Shown here: positions 10,110-19,378 of the stretch, piece after piece
How the letters are laid out: every line of letters begins with the position of its first letter
Position numbering within the stretch: the first letter of the stretch is position 1
Origin: Canis aureus
Taxonomy: Eukaryota; Chordata; Mammalia; Carnivora; Canidae
Reading direction: 5' to 3'
NCBI RefSeq assembly: GCF_053574225.1
Contig: NC_135650.1
Coordinates: 5,677,393-5,741,392 of the forward strand
Length of the DNA: 64,000 nucleotides
The notes under the pieces: generated by a model
What the model was told of the DNA's origin: nothing
The model's database searches: none
What the model saw: the letters and a program-made list of their open reading frames with translations, nothing else
Program-made: the position numbers and the translations under genes

Positions 10110-11351
10110 TTTGCTCAGTACAGAGTGGCCAAAAACAAGTTGTATTGGGAATAGGAGAAAAAGAGAGAAGAGAAAGTAGAAAAGGGAAAAAAAGGAATGA
10201 AAGAAAAGAAGAAAAAAGAGAAGAGAAGAAAAAGGGGGGAAGCAAACAGAAAACAAAAAACAAGGGGGAGTATCCTCTGATTCTGTATACTGTAAATATC
10301 TCGAGTTCCCCTGGAACTTTTCAGTGCATCTTGGTCAATAGTTTGTTTTCCTCTGTCTGTCTAGCTGGTATTCTGGGTGAGGAGCCTGTTGTGTTGATTC
10401 TCAGGTGTCAGCACTTGAGGGAGCTTCTCAGCCCCCTGCCTGGTGCTTGGCTCAGTGAAAGTTTTTTAACATGTTTATTCAGTAAGGCCATTGTAAACTC
10501 AGGAGGTTTGTTTATCCTGTGAGGCCCCAGGAGGAACAAAAACAGTGGTGACGGCCATTGCTCCAGCCCTGGAGTCACCTCTTGTAGTAACTACCAGAGC
10601 TCTAAGTCTTCAGGGGCCTGGATGCTCTGGGTGTGGGGCCGCTGATATGCACTGCATAGGGCCACAGGTGGGCAGGAGTTTCCTTGCTATCCTGTGCCCT
10701 CCTGGCTCTGCCTTTCCCAGGGGAAGTGCTGGATCCTTGGATGTGTCCCCAGAGCCCTAGGCTTCTTGGTCTGCACTGTTGGAATCGCACTCCTGGTCGT
10801 GCACCTCTGTGCAGAGCCTCTGCCAGAGTCGTGTCTGAGTTCCCCCAGGGCCACACAGCCCTGGAGGCCGAACTGCTCCCTGGCCCTGGTGGGCATGCGC
10901 TGCAGCCCTTTAGGGAGCTCAGTCGTGGAGTGTGGTGTGCTCTCCCTGGGAAACAGGTGCTCTCTTAGTGTCCCAGAGAGGCTGAGGGCATCTCAGCCCC
11001 TCGTCGCATCCTGCTTCAACTCCCTGAGTACCTTTCCATCTGGGAAAATTGAAGCGCCTGCTTCCCCCAAATGGGGCTTTCCTGTCCAGGGGGCACTCGC
11101 CAGGGCTTTAGCCCGGCTCCTCGCTGGGTCCCTCCACCTTAGATGCCTATTGTTCCTTTATTTCTTTTTCCCCCCCATATTTTTACCTTGATAGAAGTGT
11201 GAACTCTTCTCACTGTAGTATTCTAGCTGTTCTCTCTTTAAATCTCAAGTCGTATTCATAGGTTTTCAGGATGATTTGAAAGTTATCTAGGTAATTTTGG
11301 GGGGACAGGTGACTTGGAAGCCCTACTCTTCCACCTTCTTGCCCCGCCCCC
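10110..11351 (-). promoter_or_regulatory. L1 5' UTR with internal-promoter region
   Basis: GC-rich sequence from the 5' end of the L1 to the ORF1 start. The first bases on the minus strand are GGGGGCGGGGCAAGAAGG, then a GTAGGGCTTCCAAGTCACC-like stretch known from canid L1 5' ends. Active L1s start transcription here with RNA polymerase II. CpGs are largely decayed. A purine-only stretch lies next to ORF1 (see 10,145-10,265). Several overlapping frames on the plus strand, up to 165 codons, are probably a result of base composition. Confidence 0.8.
10145..10265 (+). repeat. Polypurine tract (about 120 nt)
   Basis: The plus strand is almost purely A and G over about 110 bases, with only a few T interruptions, rich in GAAAAG and AGAAGAG runs. 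It lies in the L1 5' UTR directly before ORF1. Mirror-like purine tracts of this size can form triplex DNA; this is an inference only. Confidence 0.8.
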
Positions 11352-11442
11352 GATATGAAAATTTGTAAATTATATCCTGCGTTATGACATCAATTTGACG
11401 CTTATCTCAGTAATAAGTTCTCTTTTTAAAATATAATCAGAG

Positions 11443-11620
11443 GGATCCCTGGGTGGCGCAGCGGTTTGGCGCCTGCTTTTGGCCCAGGGCGCGATCCTGG
11501 AGACCCGGGATCGAATCCCACATCACGCTCCCGGTGCGTGGAGCCTGCTTCTCCCTCTGCCTGTGTCTCTGCCTCTCTCTCTCTCTCTGTGACTATCATA
11601 AATAAATAAAATTTAAAAAA
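11443..11620 (+). repeat. SINEC_Cf, first of a nested pair
   Basis: Intact canid SINE. Its outer target-site duplication TAAAATATAATCAGAG lies at 11,427-11,442, and the second half is at 11,824-11,839, beyond the next SINE. The next SINE therefore inserted in this element's right-hand duplication. Confidence 0.94.
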
Positions 11621-11631
11621 ATGCTAAAATA

Positions 11632-11820
11632 GGGATCCCTGGGTGGCGCAGCAGTTTGGCGCCTGCCTTTGGCCCAGGGCGCGATCCTGGAGACCCGGGA
11701 TCGAATCCCACATCGGGCTCCCGGTGCATGGAGCCTGCTTCTCCCTCTGCCTGTGTCTCTACCTCTCTCTCTCTCCTCACTGTGTGCCTATCATAAATAA
11801 ATAAAAAAAAATTTAAAAAA
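11632..11820 (+). repeat. SINEC_Cf, second of a nested pair
   Basis: Intact canid SINE directly after the first in the same orientation. It is flanked by ATGCTAAAATA (ending 11,631) and ATACTAAAATA (from about 11,820), which is its own target-site duplication. Order of events: first SINE, then this one into the first one's 3' flank. Confidence 0.93.
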
Positions 11821-12049
11821 TACTAAAATATAATCAGAGATTTTATGTTGTTAATATTTTATACAAAATGGGGTCAAATATTAGCTTCACAACCTCTCCC
11901 TTATTATCTGACAAAATTTGAGTGGTAATATTTGAGCAGCATTTTTACTATTTGGGGTAAAACTAATGAATTTCACATATGAAACATAAAAAATATGGCT
12001 TAGTATGATTGTCTACAGAATGGTATCCTGATCACAGTAGAAGAATAAT

Positions 12050-12235
12050 AAGTATTTTTTTGTAAAGAGAGCAAAAACGAAGTTGAGGAGAAGGGTAGAG
12101 GAAAAGGGAGAGAGGATATTAAGGAGACTCCACCCTCAGTATGTAGCCTAACCTAGGATAATCTGATGACCTGAGGTCATGACCTGAGATGAATCCAGGA
12201 GGCAGACACATATCTGAATGAACCAACCCTGTGCC
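12050..12235 (-). repeat. Old CAN-type SINE, antisense
   Basis: T-rich start, GA-rich stretch, then a reversed body with GACCTGAGGTCATGACCTGAG and a CCAACCCTGTGCCCT end. The inverted arm carries the same element in decayed form at about 33,690-33,805. Confidence 0.65.
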
Positions 12236-12842
12236 CTAGAATAAATTTTCTTGAATCAGCTTCAGGAATTAATTTCCATGATACTTTATTTTTTCTCCCA
12301 CATTATTTTCAATTGATTCTTTTATTGGTTGTAGTTTGGTTTTACCCCAAGCATTAAGTCATTTGGTCCAGGTTTGTATCCACAGAGATCCACTTCATTT
12401 CCACAGCCTGGAGTTCCTACAAAAACAATCAGTTGGTGTAAAAGATGGTATGGGGGCAAAATGACTGAGAATTTCACAAATATGTTATTGAGATCTACAA
12501 AACTCAGGAAACACTCACCCTGACAGATTGTAATCAATCTGCTAACAAAGGGGAAGAAAAATCTTGAAAGTAGAGGAAAAGAACACATTCAACATAATAG
12601 AATATGAATTCCAAGGACCATGAATTCTCAGAAAACACAGGTCAAAAGACACTGTAATGGTGACACAAAGTATAGAAAGAAAACCCCTCTAAACCAAGGA
12701 TGTTATGTTCAGGTAAGATATCTTTAAAGAATGAATGCTCTTTGTTGGGAGGAGATGGCCCTGTTGAATATATTTTGTATTACATCTATTTTATCCAGTG
12801 ACTGCAGGGAATGTTTGACATCAGACACTGGGAAAAGTGTGT
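12236..12842. other. About 600 bp without a recognised feature
   Basis: AT-rich sequence beyond the end of the left duplicon arm. No convincing reading frame, repeat head or RNA fold was seen. The 88-codon minus-strand frame at 12,322-12,588 has no recognisable motif. Confidence 0.5.
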
Positions 12843-13212
12843 CTTAGTCCATTTGGGCTGTTGTAACAAAATACCATAAACTATATGCCTTGAACAGACA
12901 TTTATTTCTCACAGTGTTAGATGTTGAGAAGTCCAAGATCAGGGTGCCACCATGATTGGGTTTTGGTAAGGACATTCTCCTGGTTTCCTCACATGTTGGG
13001 GGTGGAGGTGAGGAGAGATAAAAAGCTTTCAGCTACCTTTTCTTACAATGACTTTAATCTCATCATGGAGCCCTGACCCTCGTGACTTCATCTAAACCAA
13101 ATTACTGCCCAAAGATCTCACCTTCTTGTAACATCTTATTGGGGTTAGGGTATCAGCATATAGATTTTGGGGACATGAACATGTCTGTGATCTGTAACAT
13201 GTGGTCTGTAAC
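12843..13212 (-). mobile_element. Solo LTR of ERVL-MaLR type (MLT1/MST-like)
   Basis: The reverse complement contains the classic MaLR LTR landmarks in order: ATGTCCCCAAAATCTATATG, CCTAACCCC, GTAATTTGGTTTAGATGA, GTCACGAGGGT, CATGTGAGGAAACC, GATCTTGGACTTC, a polyadenylation signal in GAGAAATAAATGTCTGTT, and a TTTATGGTATTTTGTTACAACAG end. No internal retroviral coding sequence is attached. Exact subfamily not determined. Confidence 0.88.
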
Positions 13213-13519
13213 ACTTGAGTTTTCTTAAACATATAGACCTGTTTCTTTTGTTTTGCTTTGTTTTGTTTTAACAAAGCGCACAGCCTAAAGCATAAAGTCT
13301 TAAGTGTTTTGGGTCCTGTCGCTCTTCTATCCTGGGAGCTCAGTTCATGGACAGCATTTTCCACACGACTTTCAGCAAGCAATGCCTCCTTCCTGTTCTG
13401 GCTGCTCCTATGGTCATTCACATCCTCTGTCCTTCAGTGCCTAGGCCAGCCAAACGATGTGCACCCCACCCAGAATATGACCTCCCCCAGAAGGCAGCAC
13501 ATCCCGGTGGCCCGATGCT
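13213..13519. other. Single-copy stretch, no feature recognised
   Basis: Contains overlapping frames on both strands (for example 13,258-13,572 and 13,092-13,421) with no domain or signal-peptide pattern and no shared duplicon homology. They are not called as genes. Confidence 0.5.
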
Positions 13520-13735
13520 GCCTGGGTTCAAATATCATTCTTTCAGAACTGGCTGTACATGGAAGAGGTTAAACTAGTTGCCTAAACTGTGTGCTTCAGT
13601 CTCTTTATCTGGAGGATGAAAATAATGAAGAATCCATGTCTCACAAAGCTGTTAGAAGGACTAAGTGAAAAAAATAGTCATTATAAGATACACATTTAGT
13701 GTTAACTGTACTCAATTAACAAGTGTTTTAGGTAT
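13520..13735 (+). repeat. MIR (ancient tRNA-derived SINE)
   Basis: Matches the MIR order: TGCCTGGGTTCAAAT, GTTAAACTAGTTGCCTAAACTGTGTGCTTCAGTC, TTTATCTGGAGGATGAAAATAATGA, CTCACAAAGCTGTTAGAAGGACTAAGTGA. Such elements are over 100 million years old, marking this stretch as ancestral sequence and not a recent duplicon. Confidence 0.85.
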
Positions 13736-14265
13736 AATGATTCTAGCACTGAAATTATTAATGTGTATCTATGTCTTGCCTGCTTAACACTTCAGCTTTA
13801 TCTTTTCCTCTGAATTCCTCCCTAAAAGGCACATATAAGCTAATCACCAAAATCACTGCTATAAGTTTTTTTTAATCCTATATCTATACAAAATTAAGGC
13901 TCCTTAAAAGAAGGGAGTCTTGGTACTCATTTCAATATCTTTTTTTTCATTTCAATATCTGATAGTGTTTTTATCACATGCAAAATAGCAAATACCTGTT
14001 GAATTAATTTTTTAAAATGTCATCTTGTGTATTTGAATAACAGAATTCATAAAGATTCATTGAAAAAGAAATTGCCCATATGCCACCAAATAATTTACTA
14101 TTAAAATAATAGAGGCATTTGTCAAGCCACCAAATGTTTATAACTTGAAATTGTCCAGTAGCCATCGTATCATATATATTTTGTAATATTTTGGTCAAAA
14201 ATATGGATTGAATAAATAAAGATTGAAGTGAAAATTATAAAAAAAGAATTAGGGCAAAAGGAAAA
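13736..14265. other. AT-rich single-copy stretch
   Basis: No gene or recognisable element was seen. A short direct repeat CATTTCAATATCT lies at 13,928-13,960, and poor A-rich sequence leads up to the SINE at 14,283. Confidence 0.45.
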
Positions 14266-14282
14266 TGAAAATGAAAACAAAA

Positions 14283-14465
14283 GGGATCCCTGGGTGGCGC
14301 AGCGGTTTGGCGCCTGCCTTTGGCCCAGGGCGCGATCCTGGAGACCCGGGATCGAATCCCACGTTGGGCTCCTGGTGCATGGAACCTGCTTCTCCCTCTG
14401 CCTGTGTCTCTGCCTCTCTCTCTCTCTCTGTATGTCTATCATAAATAAATAAAATTAAAAAAAAA
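14283..14465 (+). repeat. SINEC_Cf with target-site duplication
   Basis: Intact canid SINE flanked by an exact 16-bp duplication GAAAATGAAAACAAAA at 14,267-14,282 and 14,466-14,481. The CT stretch and AATAAATAAAATT tail are complete. Only a few changes are seen against the other young copies. Confidence 0.95.
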
Positions 14466-14654
14466 GAAAATGAAAACAAAAAGGGCAGCAGAGAAGCAGG
14501 TGGTAAATACTGGAAGAATCAATCATTCTTAATCATAATAAGTATATATATATACTTATTTTTCATATATTAACATATATATTATTGTTGAGCTTCATAT
14601 TTATCATTTTAATGTAGTTTCATTGGCAGAAGTCCAATTAGGATATGAATGGGC

Positions 14655-15170
14655 TGAGGAACCCCAATGTTTATAGCAGTAAAGTCCACAATAGCCAAAC
14701 TGTAGAAGGAGCCTCCGTGTCCATCGAAAGATGAATGGATAAAGAAGTTGTGGTCTATGTATACAATAGAGTATTACTCAGCCATTAGAAATGACAAATA
14801 CCCACCATTTGCTTCAATGTGGATGGAACTGGAGGGTATTATGCTGAGTGAAATAAGTCAATCGGAGAAAGACAAACACTATATGGTCTCATTCCTCTGG
14901 AGAATATAAAAAATAAAAAAAATAATAAAAAAATAGTGAAAGGGAATAAAGGAGAAAGGAGAGAAAATGAGTGAAAATCTCAGTGAGGGTGATAGAACTA
15001 GAACATGAGACATCTAACTCTGGGAGATGAACAAGGGGTAGTGGAAGAGGAGGTGGGCAGGGGACTGGGTGCCTGGGTGACAGGCACTGAGGGGGGCATT
15101 TGATGGGTTGTGCACTGGGTGTTATGATATAAGTTGGCAAATCAAACTCGAATTAAAAATTGACAAAGAG
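14655..15170 (+). mobile_element. 5'-truncated L1 3' end (about 510 bp)
   Basis: Sense-strand end of ORF2 plus 3' UTR. Landmarks: CCACAATAGCCAAACTGT, ATGAATGGATAAAGAAG, GAGTATTACTCAGCCATTAG, ATACCCACCATTTGCTTC, then a 3' UTR with GAAAGGGAATAAAGGAG, GGGGGGCATTTGATGGG and GTGCACTGGGTGTTATG. The tail was entered by the SINE at 15,172. Confidence 0.92.
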
Positions 15171-15171
15171 G

Positions 15172-15335
15172 GCAGCCCCGCTGGTGCAGTGGTTTAGTGC
15201 CGCCAGCAACCCAGGGTGAGATCCTGGAGACCCCGGATCGAGTCCCACGTCAGGCTCTCTGTATGGTGCCTGCTTCTCACTCTGCTTGTGCCTCTGTGTC
15301 TCTGTCTCTATGAATAAATAAATTTAAAAAAAAGA
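15172..15335 (+). repeat. SINEC2-type SINE in the L1 tail
   Basis: Begins GGGCAGCCCCGCTGGTGCAG with a body ending CTATGAATAAATAAATTT. Approximate target-site duplication AAATTGACAAA / AAATTGATAAA at about 15,156-15,166 and 15,337-15,347. It belongs to the GGGCAGCCC subgroup, distinct from the GGGATCCCT group. Confidence 0.9.
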
Positions 15336-15344
15336 AATTGATAA

Positions 15345-15964
15345 ATTGTCTAAGGAGTGGGAGGCAGGCAGGCAGCACTGAGAACAAGTGCTGAGTAGAA
15401 ATCAAGAGTCAGAATCTTCACTGAATGAGCCATCCAGGGTCTCCTCAGTAGGTAAATTGGACTTTAAATGATGTGCAAGGGCCTTCTAATGAATGGGGTG
15501 AAATGCCACAAGGGAGATGTTTGAAACCTCAGGAAGATAAGAACCTCAAAATGGGTGTTTTTCAGGGTAAATGATATCTACTAATTTTTTCCCCTTTCAG
15601 ATTCTGTATGGCTATTGAGTGCAAAATGAAACCACAGGCTCAGAGCCTGGCCTTCCCTCCTGTTGAACATGGTCCATGTGACAATTGGGGCACCATCACA
15701 AAGGATAATAAAATCTGAAGGACTGTGAGGCTTCTACAGTTTCCTTTGGTCAGAGCAAACTTTTAACCTGAGTATGTGAAGGAAAAATGGAAGGTGTTTC
15801 TCCAGACTATTGCAATTTAGGAGAAAGGCACGAAGAGATCCTTACATCCTGATTTCCTTCCATGATTTATTTCCAGGGGTTATATACTTGATATCTTAAG
15901 TTGTGCCTATGCATTGTTTGGATTACCTCGTGTATTGCTTTAGGTCTACAATGTGCTGGTAAGT
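15345..15964. other. About 620 bp single-copy sequence, nothing recognised
   Basis: No long frame and no repeat landmark. It lacks similarity to the duplicon modules elsewhere in the window. Confidence 0.45.
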
Positions 15965-16103
15965 CTGTAGTGGACAAGAGCTATGAACATCGGCATTGAT
16001 ATAAGACACTCTGAGTGCAAATTCTAGCTCCTCCACGAGTTAGCTGTGCCAGTTTGGAAAAGTGATTTAGTCTCTCTCAACCTCTGACATAGGAAAGAGA
16101 ATT
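15965..16103 (+). repeat. MIR fragment
   Basis: Shows the MIR core order CTCTGAGTGCAAATTCTAGCTCC, GAGTTAGCTGTGCCAGTTTGG, AGTGATTTAGTCTCTC and CCTCTGACATAGG. It is interrupted at its 3' side by the SINE at 16,118. Confidence 0.75.
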
Positions 16104-16117
16104 AGAAATTTTATACG

Positions 16118-16304
16118 GGGATCCCTGGGTGGCGCAGTGGTTTGGCGCCTGCCTTTGGCCCAGGGCGCGATCCTGGAGACCCGGAATCGAATCCCACGTC
16201 GGGCTCCCGGTGCATGGAGCCTGCTTCTCCCTCTGCCTGTGTCTCTGCCTCATTCTCTCTCTCTCTCTGTGACTATCACAAATAAATAAAAATTAAAAAA
16301 AAAA
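16118..16304 (+). repeat. SINEC_Cf with target-site duplication
   Basis: Intact canid SINE flanked by an exact 14-bp duplication AGAAATTTTATACG at 16,104-16,117 and 16,305-16,318. Confidence 0.95.
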
Positions 16305-16399
16305 AGAAATTTTATACGTTTTGAGTCCATTTTATGTGTAAATGTTTGCCTTCTATTTATTGCTATTTAGAATGATGACAATTTACAGCTTTGCTCAAA

Positions 16400-16905
16400 A
16401 TCTATCTCAACATCACTGAAGTAGAGTACAAAAATGGCCACAAATCATTTTCGTCCATGTAGTCATGCCATTTGCCCTGTCCCCATGCTCCATGCCATCA
16501 CCCAGGCTTGTTTGTGTGAGCTGCTCTGGCCTCTGGAACATGAGCAAACATCATTGTGTCAGAAGAGTTTTTCCTACATGTGAAAAGTGCCTCACCATGG
16601 AGCTTGGTCTCTTGCAGCACTCACACTGCAGCTGCACTGTGGACAAGTCCAGGATAGCCTATTGGATGAAGAGACTCCCAGGGCCCAGCCACACCATCAC
16701 TTACACTGACACTTCCAAACAACTGGGTATGAGATGGAGGCCATCGTAGACATTGAGCTTTCCTTCCAGCTGACTGGAGAATCAGGAGGAAATCCACCTC
16801 AAGACAGAACTCAGAAAGCAGAACAAAATAAATGTGGTTCTCATCTACTCACTGCACATTGGCATGGTATATTACACAGCATTAGATAACCAACACAAAG
16901 GCCTT
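16400..16905 (+). mobile_element. Probable ERVL-MaLR (MLT1-like) LTR
   Basis: The 3' half matches MaLR LTR ends: TTGAGCTTTCCTTCCAGCTGA, a polyadenylation signal in AAAATAAATGTGGTT, and a close with GGTATATTACACAGCATTAGATAACC. The 5' half is much decayed and its start is uncertain. No internal retroviral sequence is seen. The plus-strand frame at 16,465-16,749 (94 codons) falls inside and has no gene-like motif. Confidence 0.6.
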
Positions 16906-17955
16906 GACCACCCATTTGACAGATGAAAAATGTGAGGCATCACCACAGCCACAGAATATACAATCAAATCTGTCCACCACACCGTACTCTGAGACCACTT
17001 CTGACATCCCTAACCCATGAAGTAGGGCCAGTTATTGATGAGATGGTGGGTGAGTCTCTTCGTGGAGGGGGAGTGTCAATTTCTGTCACTCCAGTCTGCT
17101 CACATAGGACTCTCGCGTTTATGTTATAAAATGGTGTCACAGTGCCTCTCTGGGAGTTACTGTGGGCATCAGATAGCAAGAGGGAGTAGCACAGAGCAGG
17201 GGCTCTGAAGCCCTGTATCCAAGAGAAGAGATGCCCTGACCAGTCTTTGAGTATAATTCCACAGCGGGGCCTTCTTCCAATGAAATATAGTCTTCTCTTT
17301 GAGCTTTAGGTATGGAAAGGGAAAGTCCAATGACTCATGGCAGATTTAAAGAAATCAAGAGTCAGGGAGGGTCAGGAGTTCACCAAGTATCTGAGGACAC
17401 ATGAGCAGAAGGACTGAGAATGAATTTTCTGCCCATGAAATAACTTTCCCTGGAATCTATGGCTCCAGTGAAGAGGTGGATATCCTGTTGTAACTTGGGA
17501 ATAGAGGTCCTCCCTGAGGGAATGGGAGGCTGAGGAGCCTCCCAGTGTCCCTAGTGGGACACAATGGAGATAGTGCACTTAGAGGGAGAGAGGCAGACAG
17601 AGCCCAAAGCCTGGACCCACACTGGAGCACCAGGGTGCAGAGACACACTCTCCTTCAAGAATGGAGGAGAGGACACTCCAAGACCACATGGACTGCTAAG
17701 GCTCTAGGTCTCTGTGTGGTTTGCTGGTCCCATGTGGGACCATGTGGTAGGCCCTGGGAGAAAGACAGGTGAGCCTCTATGTGCTGCCTTGTGGAGTGGG
17801 TGGAAGAAAGTCCATGCAAGATAAACCTGCCTCTGGAACTCCTGTGGTATCTATAGCCAATGTGCTCCACTTGAATGAAGGCACGGAAGGCTTGTGTCAA
17901 CCAGAGGCGCCTTGGTTGGGTGGATGGCATGAAGCTTTCCCCTCTGAAGCTTTGA
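16906..17955. other. About 1 kb single-copy sequence without gene call
   Basis: Moderately GC-rich. Several frames of 63-91 codons lie on both strands (for example 17,655-17,930 minus and 17,769-18,029 plus). None shows a domain, signal peptide or flanking splice pattern that could be defended. Confidence 0.45.
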
Positions 17956-17959
17956 GGGC

Positions 17960-18155
17960 CATTATTATAGTGGAATTGCTAGAGGACTTGCTATGTTTAA
18001 TCTCATTTTGGCCTCACCATACCAAATGATAGGTGGTGTTCATCTCATTCCCAATGAGAGATGTGGAAAATAATGTCTGGAGAAGGCAAGTGATTTGTCT
18101 GAGTCCACAGAGCCAGTTGCTCTTCGAGGTGAGAATCAGAATTCTTTCCTTTTAG
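17960..18155 (-). repeat. MIR, antisense
   Basis: Reverse MIR order: GACTTGCTATGTTTAATCTC, GGCCTCACCATACCAAATGA, TAGGTGGTGTTCATCTCATT, GAGATGTGGAAAATAATG, GCAAGTGATTTGTCTGAGTC, CACAGAGCCAG. Confidence 0.75.
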
Positions 18156-18615
18156 CAGAAAAACTATTATGAAAAATGTGAGGCATTGGTATTGAACTTC
18201 TAAAGATGAAAGACAGCTTAGGACTCCATATATATCTGGCTTACTATTTATTTAAATGCCTCGATTGTGTTTCTTCTTCACTAGGTTTTCCTAGTACAGG
18301 TTTCCAAAATATTCATCCAAAAAATGTCCCATAATCCTGAGAGAACATATATAGTTGTGAAAAGCAGGAAATGTTCCACAGTTCTGTCTTCAAATGCTTT
18401 GCCTGTTTCATTTTCCATATTTTCTTCTTGGAGCAAAGTTAGATCTTTCAACCTTCTAATTCAGGCTTCATGTTGTTTAACTACATTATTTACATATTCC
18501 ATTTCTCTGTCTATCTGAGCTGGATAAATATATCAGGTACCTTCCATTTTTATGAGTCATTTTCACCTATCTCTAATCTGACATAACTGAATAAAAGACT
18601 ACTTATATTCTGTCT
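18156..18615. other. AT-rich stretch, nothing recognised
   Basis: No reading frame beyond 64 codons and no repeat landmark. It might be old L1 5' sequence, but this could not be shown. Confidence 0.4.
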
Positions 18616-18618
18616 TTT

Positions 18619-18712
18619 TGGGACATCTGGGTGGCTTAGCAGTTGAGGAATTTCCTCAGCACAGGGCATGATTTCAGGTCTGGGGATTGAGTCCCAGGCC
18701 AGGCTCCCCACG
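18619..18712 (+). repeat. SINE 5' fragment
   Basis: Head of a CAN SINE (GGGACATCTGGGTGGCTTAG, then GATTGAGTCCCAGGCCAGGCTCCC) that stops abruptly where antisense L1 sequence starts. The 3' half is missing. Confidence 0.7.
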
Positions 18713-18776
18713 ATGATTATCTTTTTTCTGATTGAGTTATTTCACTCAGCAGAATACCCTCCTCATCTTTTCATTT

Positions 18777-18960
18777 TTTAAAAATTTTTATTTATTTATG
18801 ATAGTCACAGAGAGAGAGAGAGAGAGAGAGAGAGGCAGAGACACAGGCAGAGGGAGAAGCAGGCTCCACGCACTGGGAGCCCGACGTGGGACTCGATCCC
18901 GGGTCTCCAGGATTGTGCCCTGGGCCAAAGGCAGGCGCTAAACTGCTACCCAGGGATCCC
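18777..18960 (-). repeat. SINEC_Cf, antisense, in the old L1
   Basis: Reverse canid SINE with a long (GA)n run and CAGGATTGTGCCCTGGGCC before a GGGATCCC end. Flanks show a short CCCTCCTCATCTTTTCAT / CCCTCCTCTTCATCCTTTCAT resemblance, suggesting a target-site duplication of CCTCATCTTTTCAT type. Confidence 0.9.
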
Positions 18961-19029
18961 TCCTCTTCATCCTTTCATGTCGAGCAAATGACTGGTATAC
19001 ATTTTTGAAGCTAGAGTAATAATAGGTTG

Positions 19030-19122
19030 TTAGTGTGTGTCTGTGTATATATACATATACACATATATGTACACATACGCATATACATATACACATGTAT
19101 ATATATACATATACACATATAC
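19030..19122 (+). repeat. TA/CA-rich microsatellite
   Basis: Alternating purine-pyrimidine run of TATATACATATACACATA-type units inside the old L1, probably grown from an L1 TATACATAAACC-like stretch. It breaks ORF2. Confidence 0.9.
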
Positions 19123-19132
19123 CACATCTTAT

Positions 19133-19378
19133 TTATCCCTTCATCTGTTGAAGGACATCATGGCTCCTTCCATGGTTTGGATATAGTACACATTGTTGCC
19201 ATAAAATAATCATTGGGAGGCAGGTGTCCTGTCGTTTCATCACATCTGTATCTCCGTGATAAATACCCAATAGTGCAATTGCTGGGTGATAGATTAGCTC
19301 TATTTTTATCTTCCCCAGGAAACTCCACTCTGTTTTCCAGAGTGATTGGACCTGCCTACATTCCCACCAGAAGTTCAA
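19133..19378 (-). pseudogene. L1 ORF2 C-terminal piece, degraded
   Basis: About 81 codons with MNFWWECRQVQSLWKTEW, HPAIALLGIY and TCLPMIILW, the decayed equivalents of HCWWEC, LWKTVW, DPAIALLGI and TCTPMFIAA in better-kept copies of this window. No intact start or end. Confidence 0.85.

Larger units (their letters stand above)
6605..11351 (-). mobile_element. Antisense L1 with 5' UTR, internally deleted, about 4.7 kb
   Basis: Read on the minus strand, the element starts at 11,351 with a GGGGGCGGGGCAAG-type 5' end, has a GC-rich 5' UTR to about 10,110, an ORF1 start at 10,109, and ORF2 reverse transcriptase and C-terminal parts, and ends in an A-rich tail near 6,605. Imperfect target-site duplications GATATGGAAATTTT (6,591-6,604) and GATATGAAAATTTG (11,352-11,365) flank it. 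A full-length mammalian L1 is about 6-7 kb. Here the end of ORF1 and the endonuclease part of ORF2 are missing, with a junction near 9,720-9,750. A SINE at 7,771-7,966 splits ORF2. It is not functional. Confidence 0.93.
126..12250 (+). repeat. Left arm of a large inverted duplication
   Basis: Segment by segment this region matches the reverse complement of 33,650-40,850. Examples: 600-700 with 40,250-40,330; 1,040-1,160 with 39,780-39,900; 3,300-3,520 with 37,490-37,710; 5,240-5,340 with 35,570-35,700; 6,070-6,560 with 34,100-34,560; 11,370-12,200 with 33,700-34,090. By eye identity is roughly 75-85 percent with many indels. The left arm is longer because the L1 at 6,605-11,351 and several SINEs were inserted after duplication. 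No intact gene is visible in the shared part. Confidence 0.85.

Noticed and set aside
10145..10522. 125-codon plus frame with a charged MGIGEKERRESRKGKK start
   Set aside because: The start is translation of the polypurine tract in the L1 5' UTR, so the charge pattern is compositional.
10602..11191. CpG island or host promoter
   Set aside because: The GC-rich stretch is the L1 5' UTR and CpG sites are mostly decayed.
12843..16905. Endogenous retrovirus with coding genes
   Set aside because: Only two LTR-like elements in opposite orientation were seen; no gag, pol or env-like frame lies between them.
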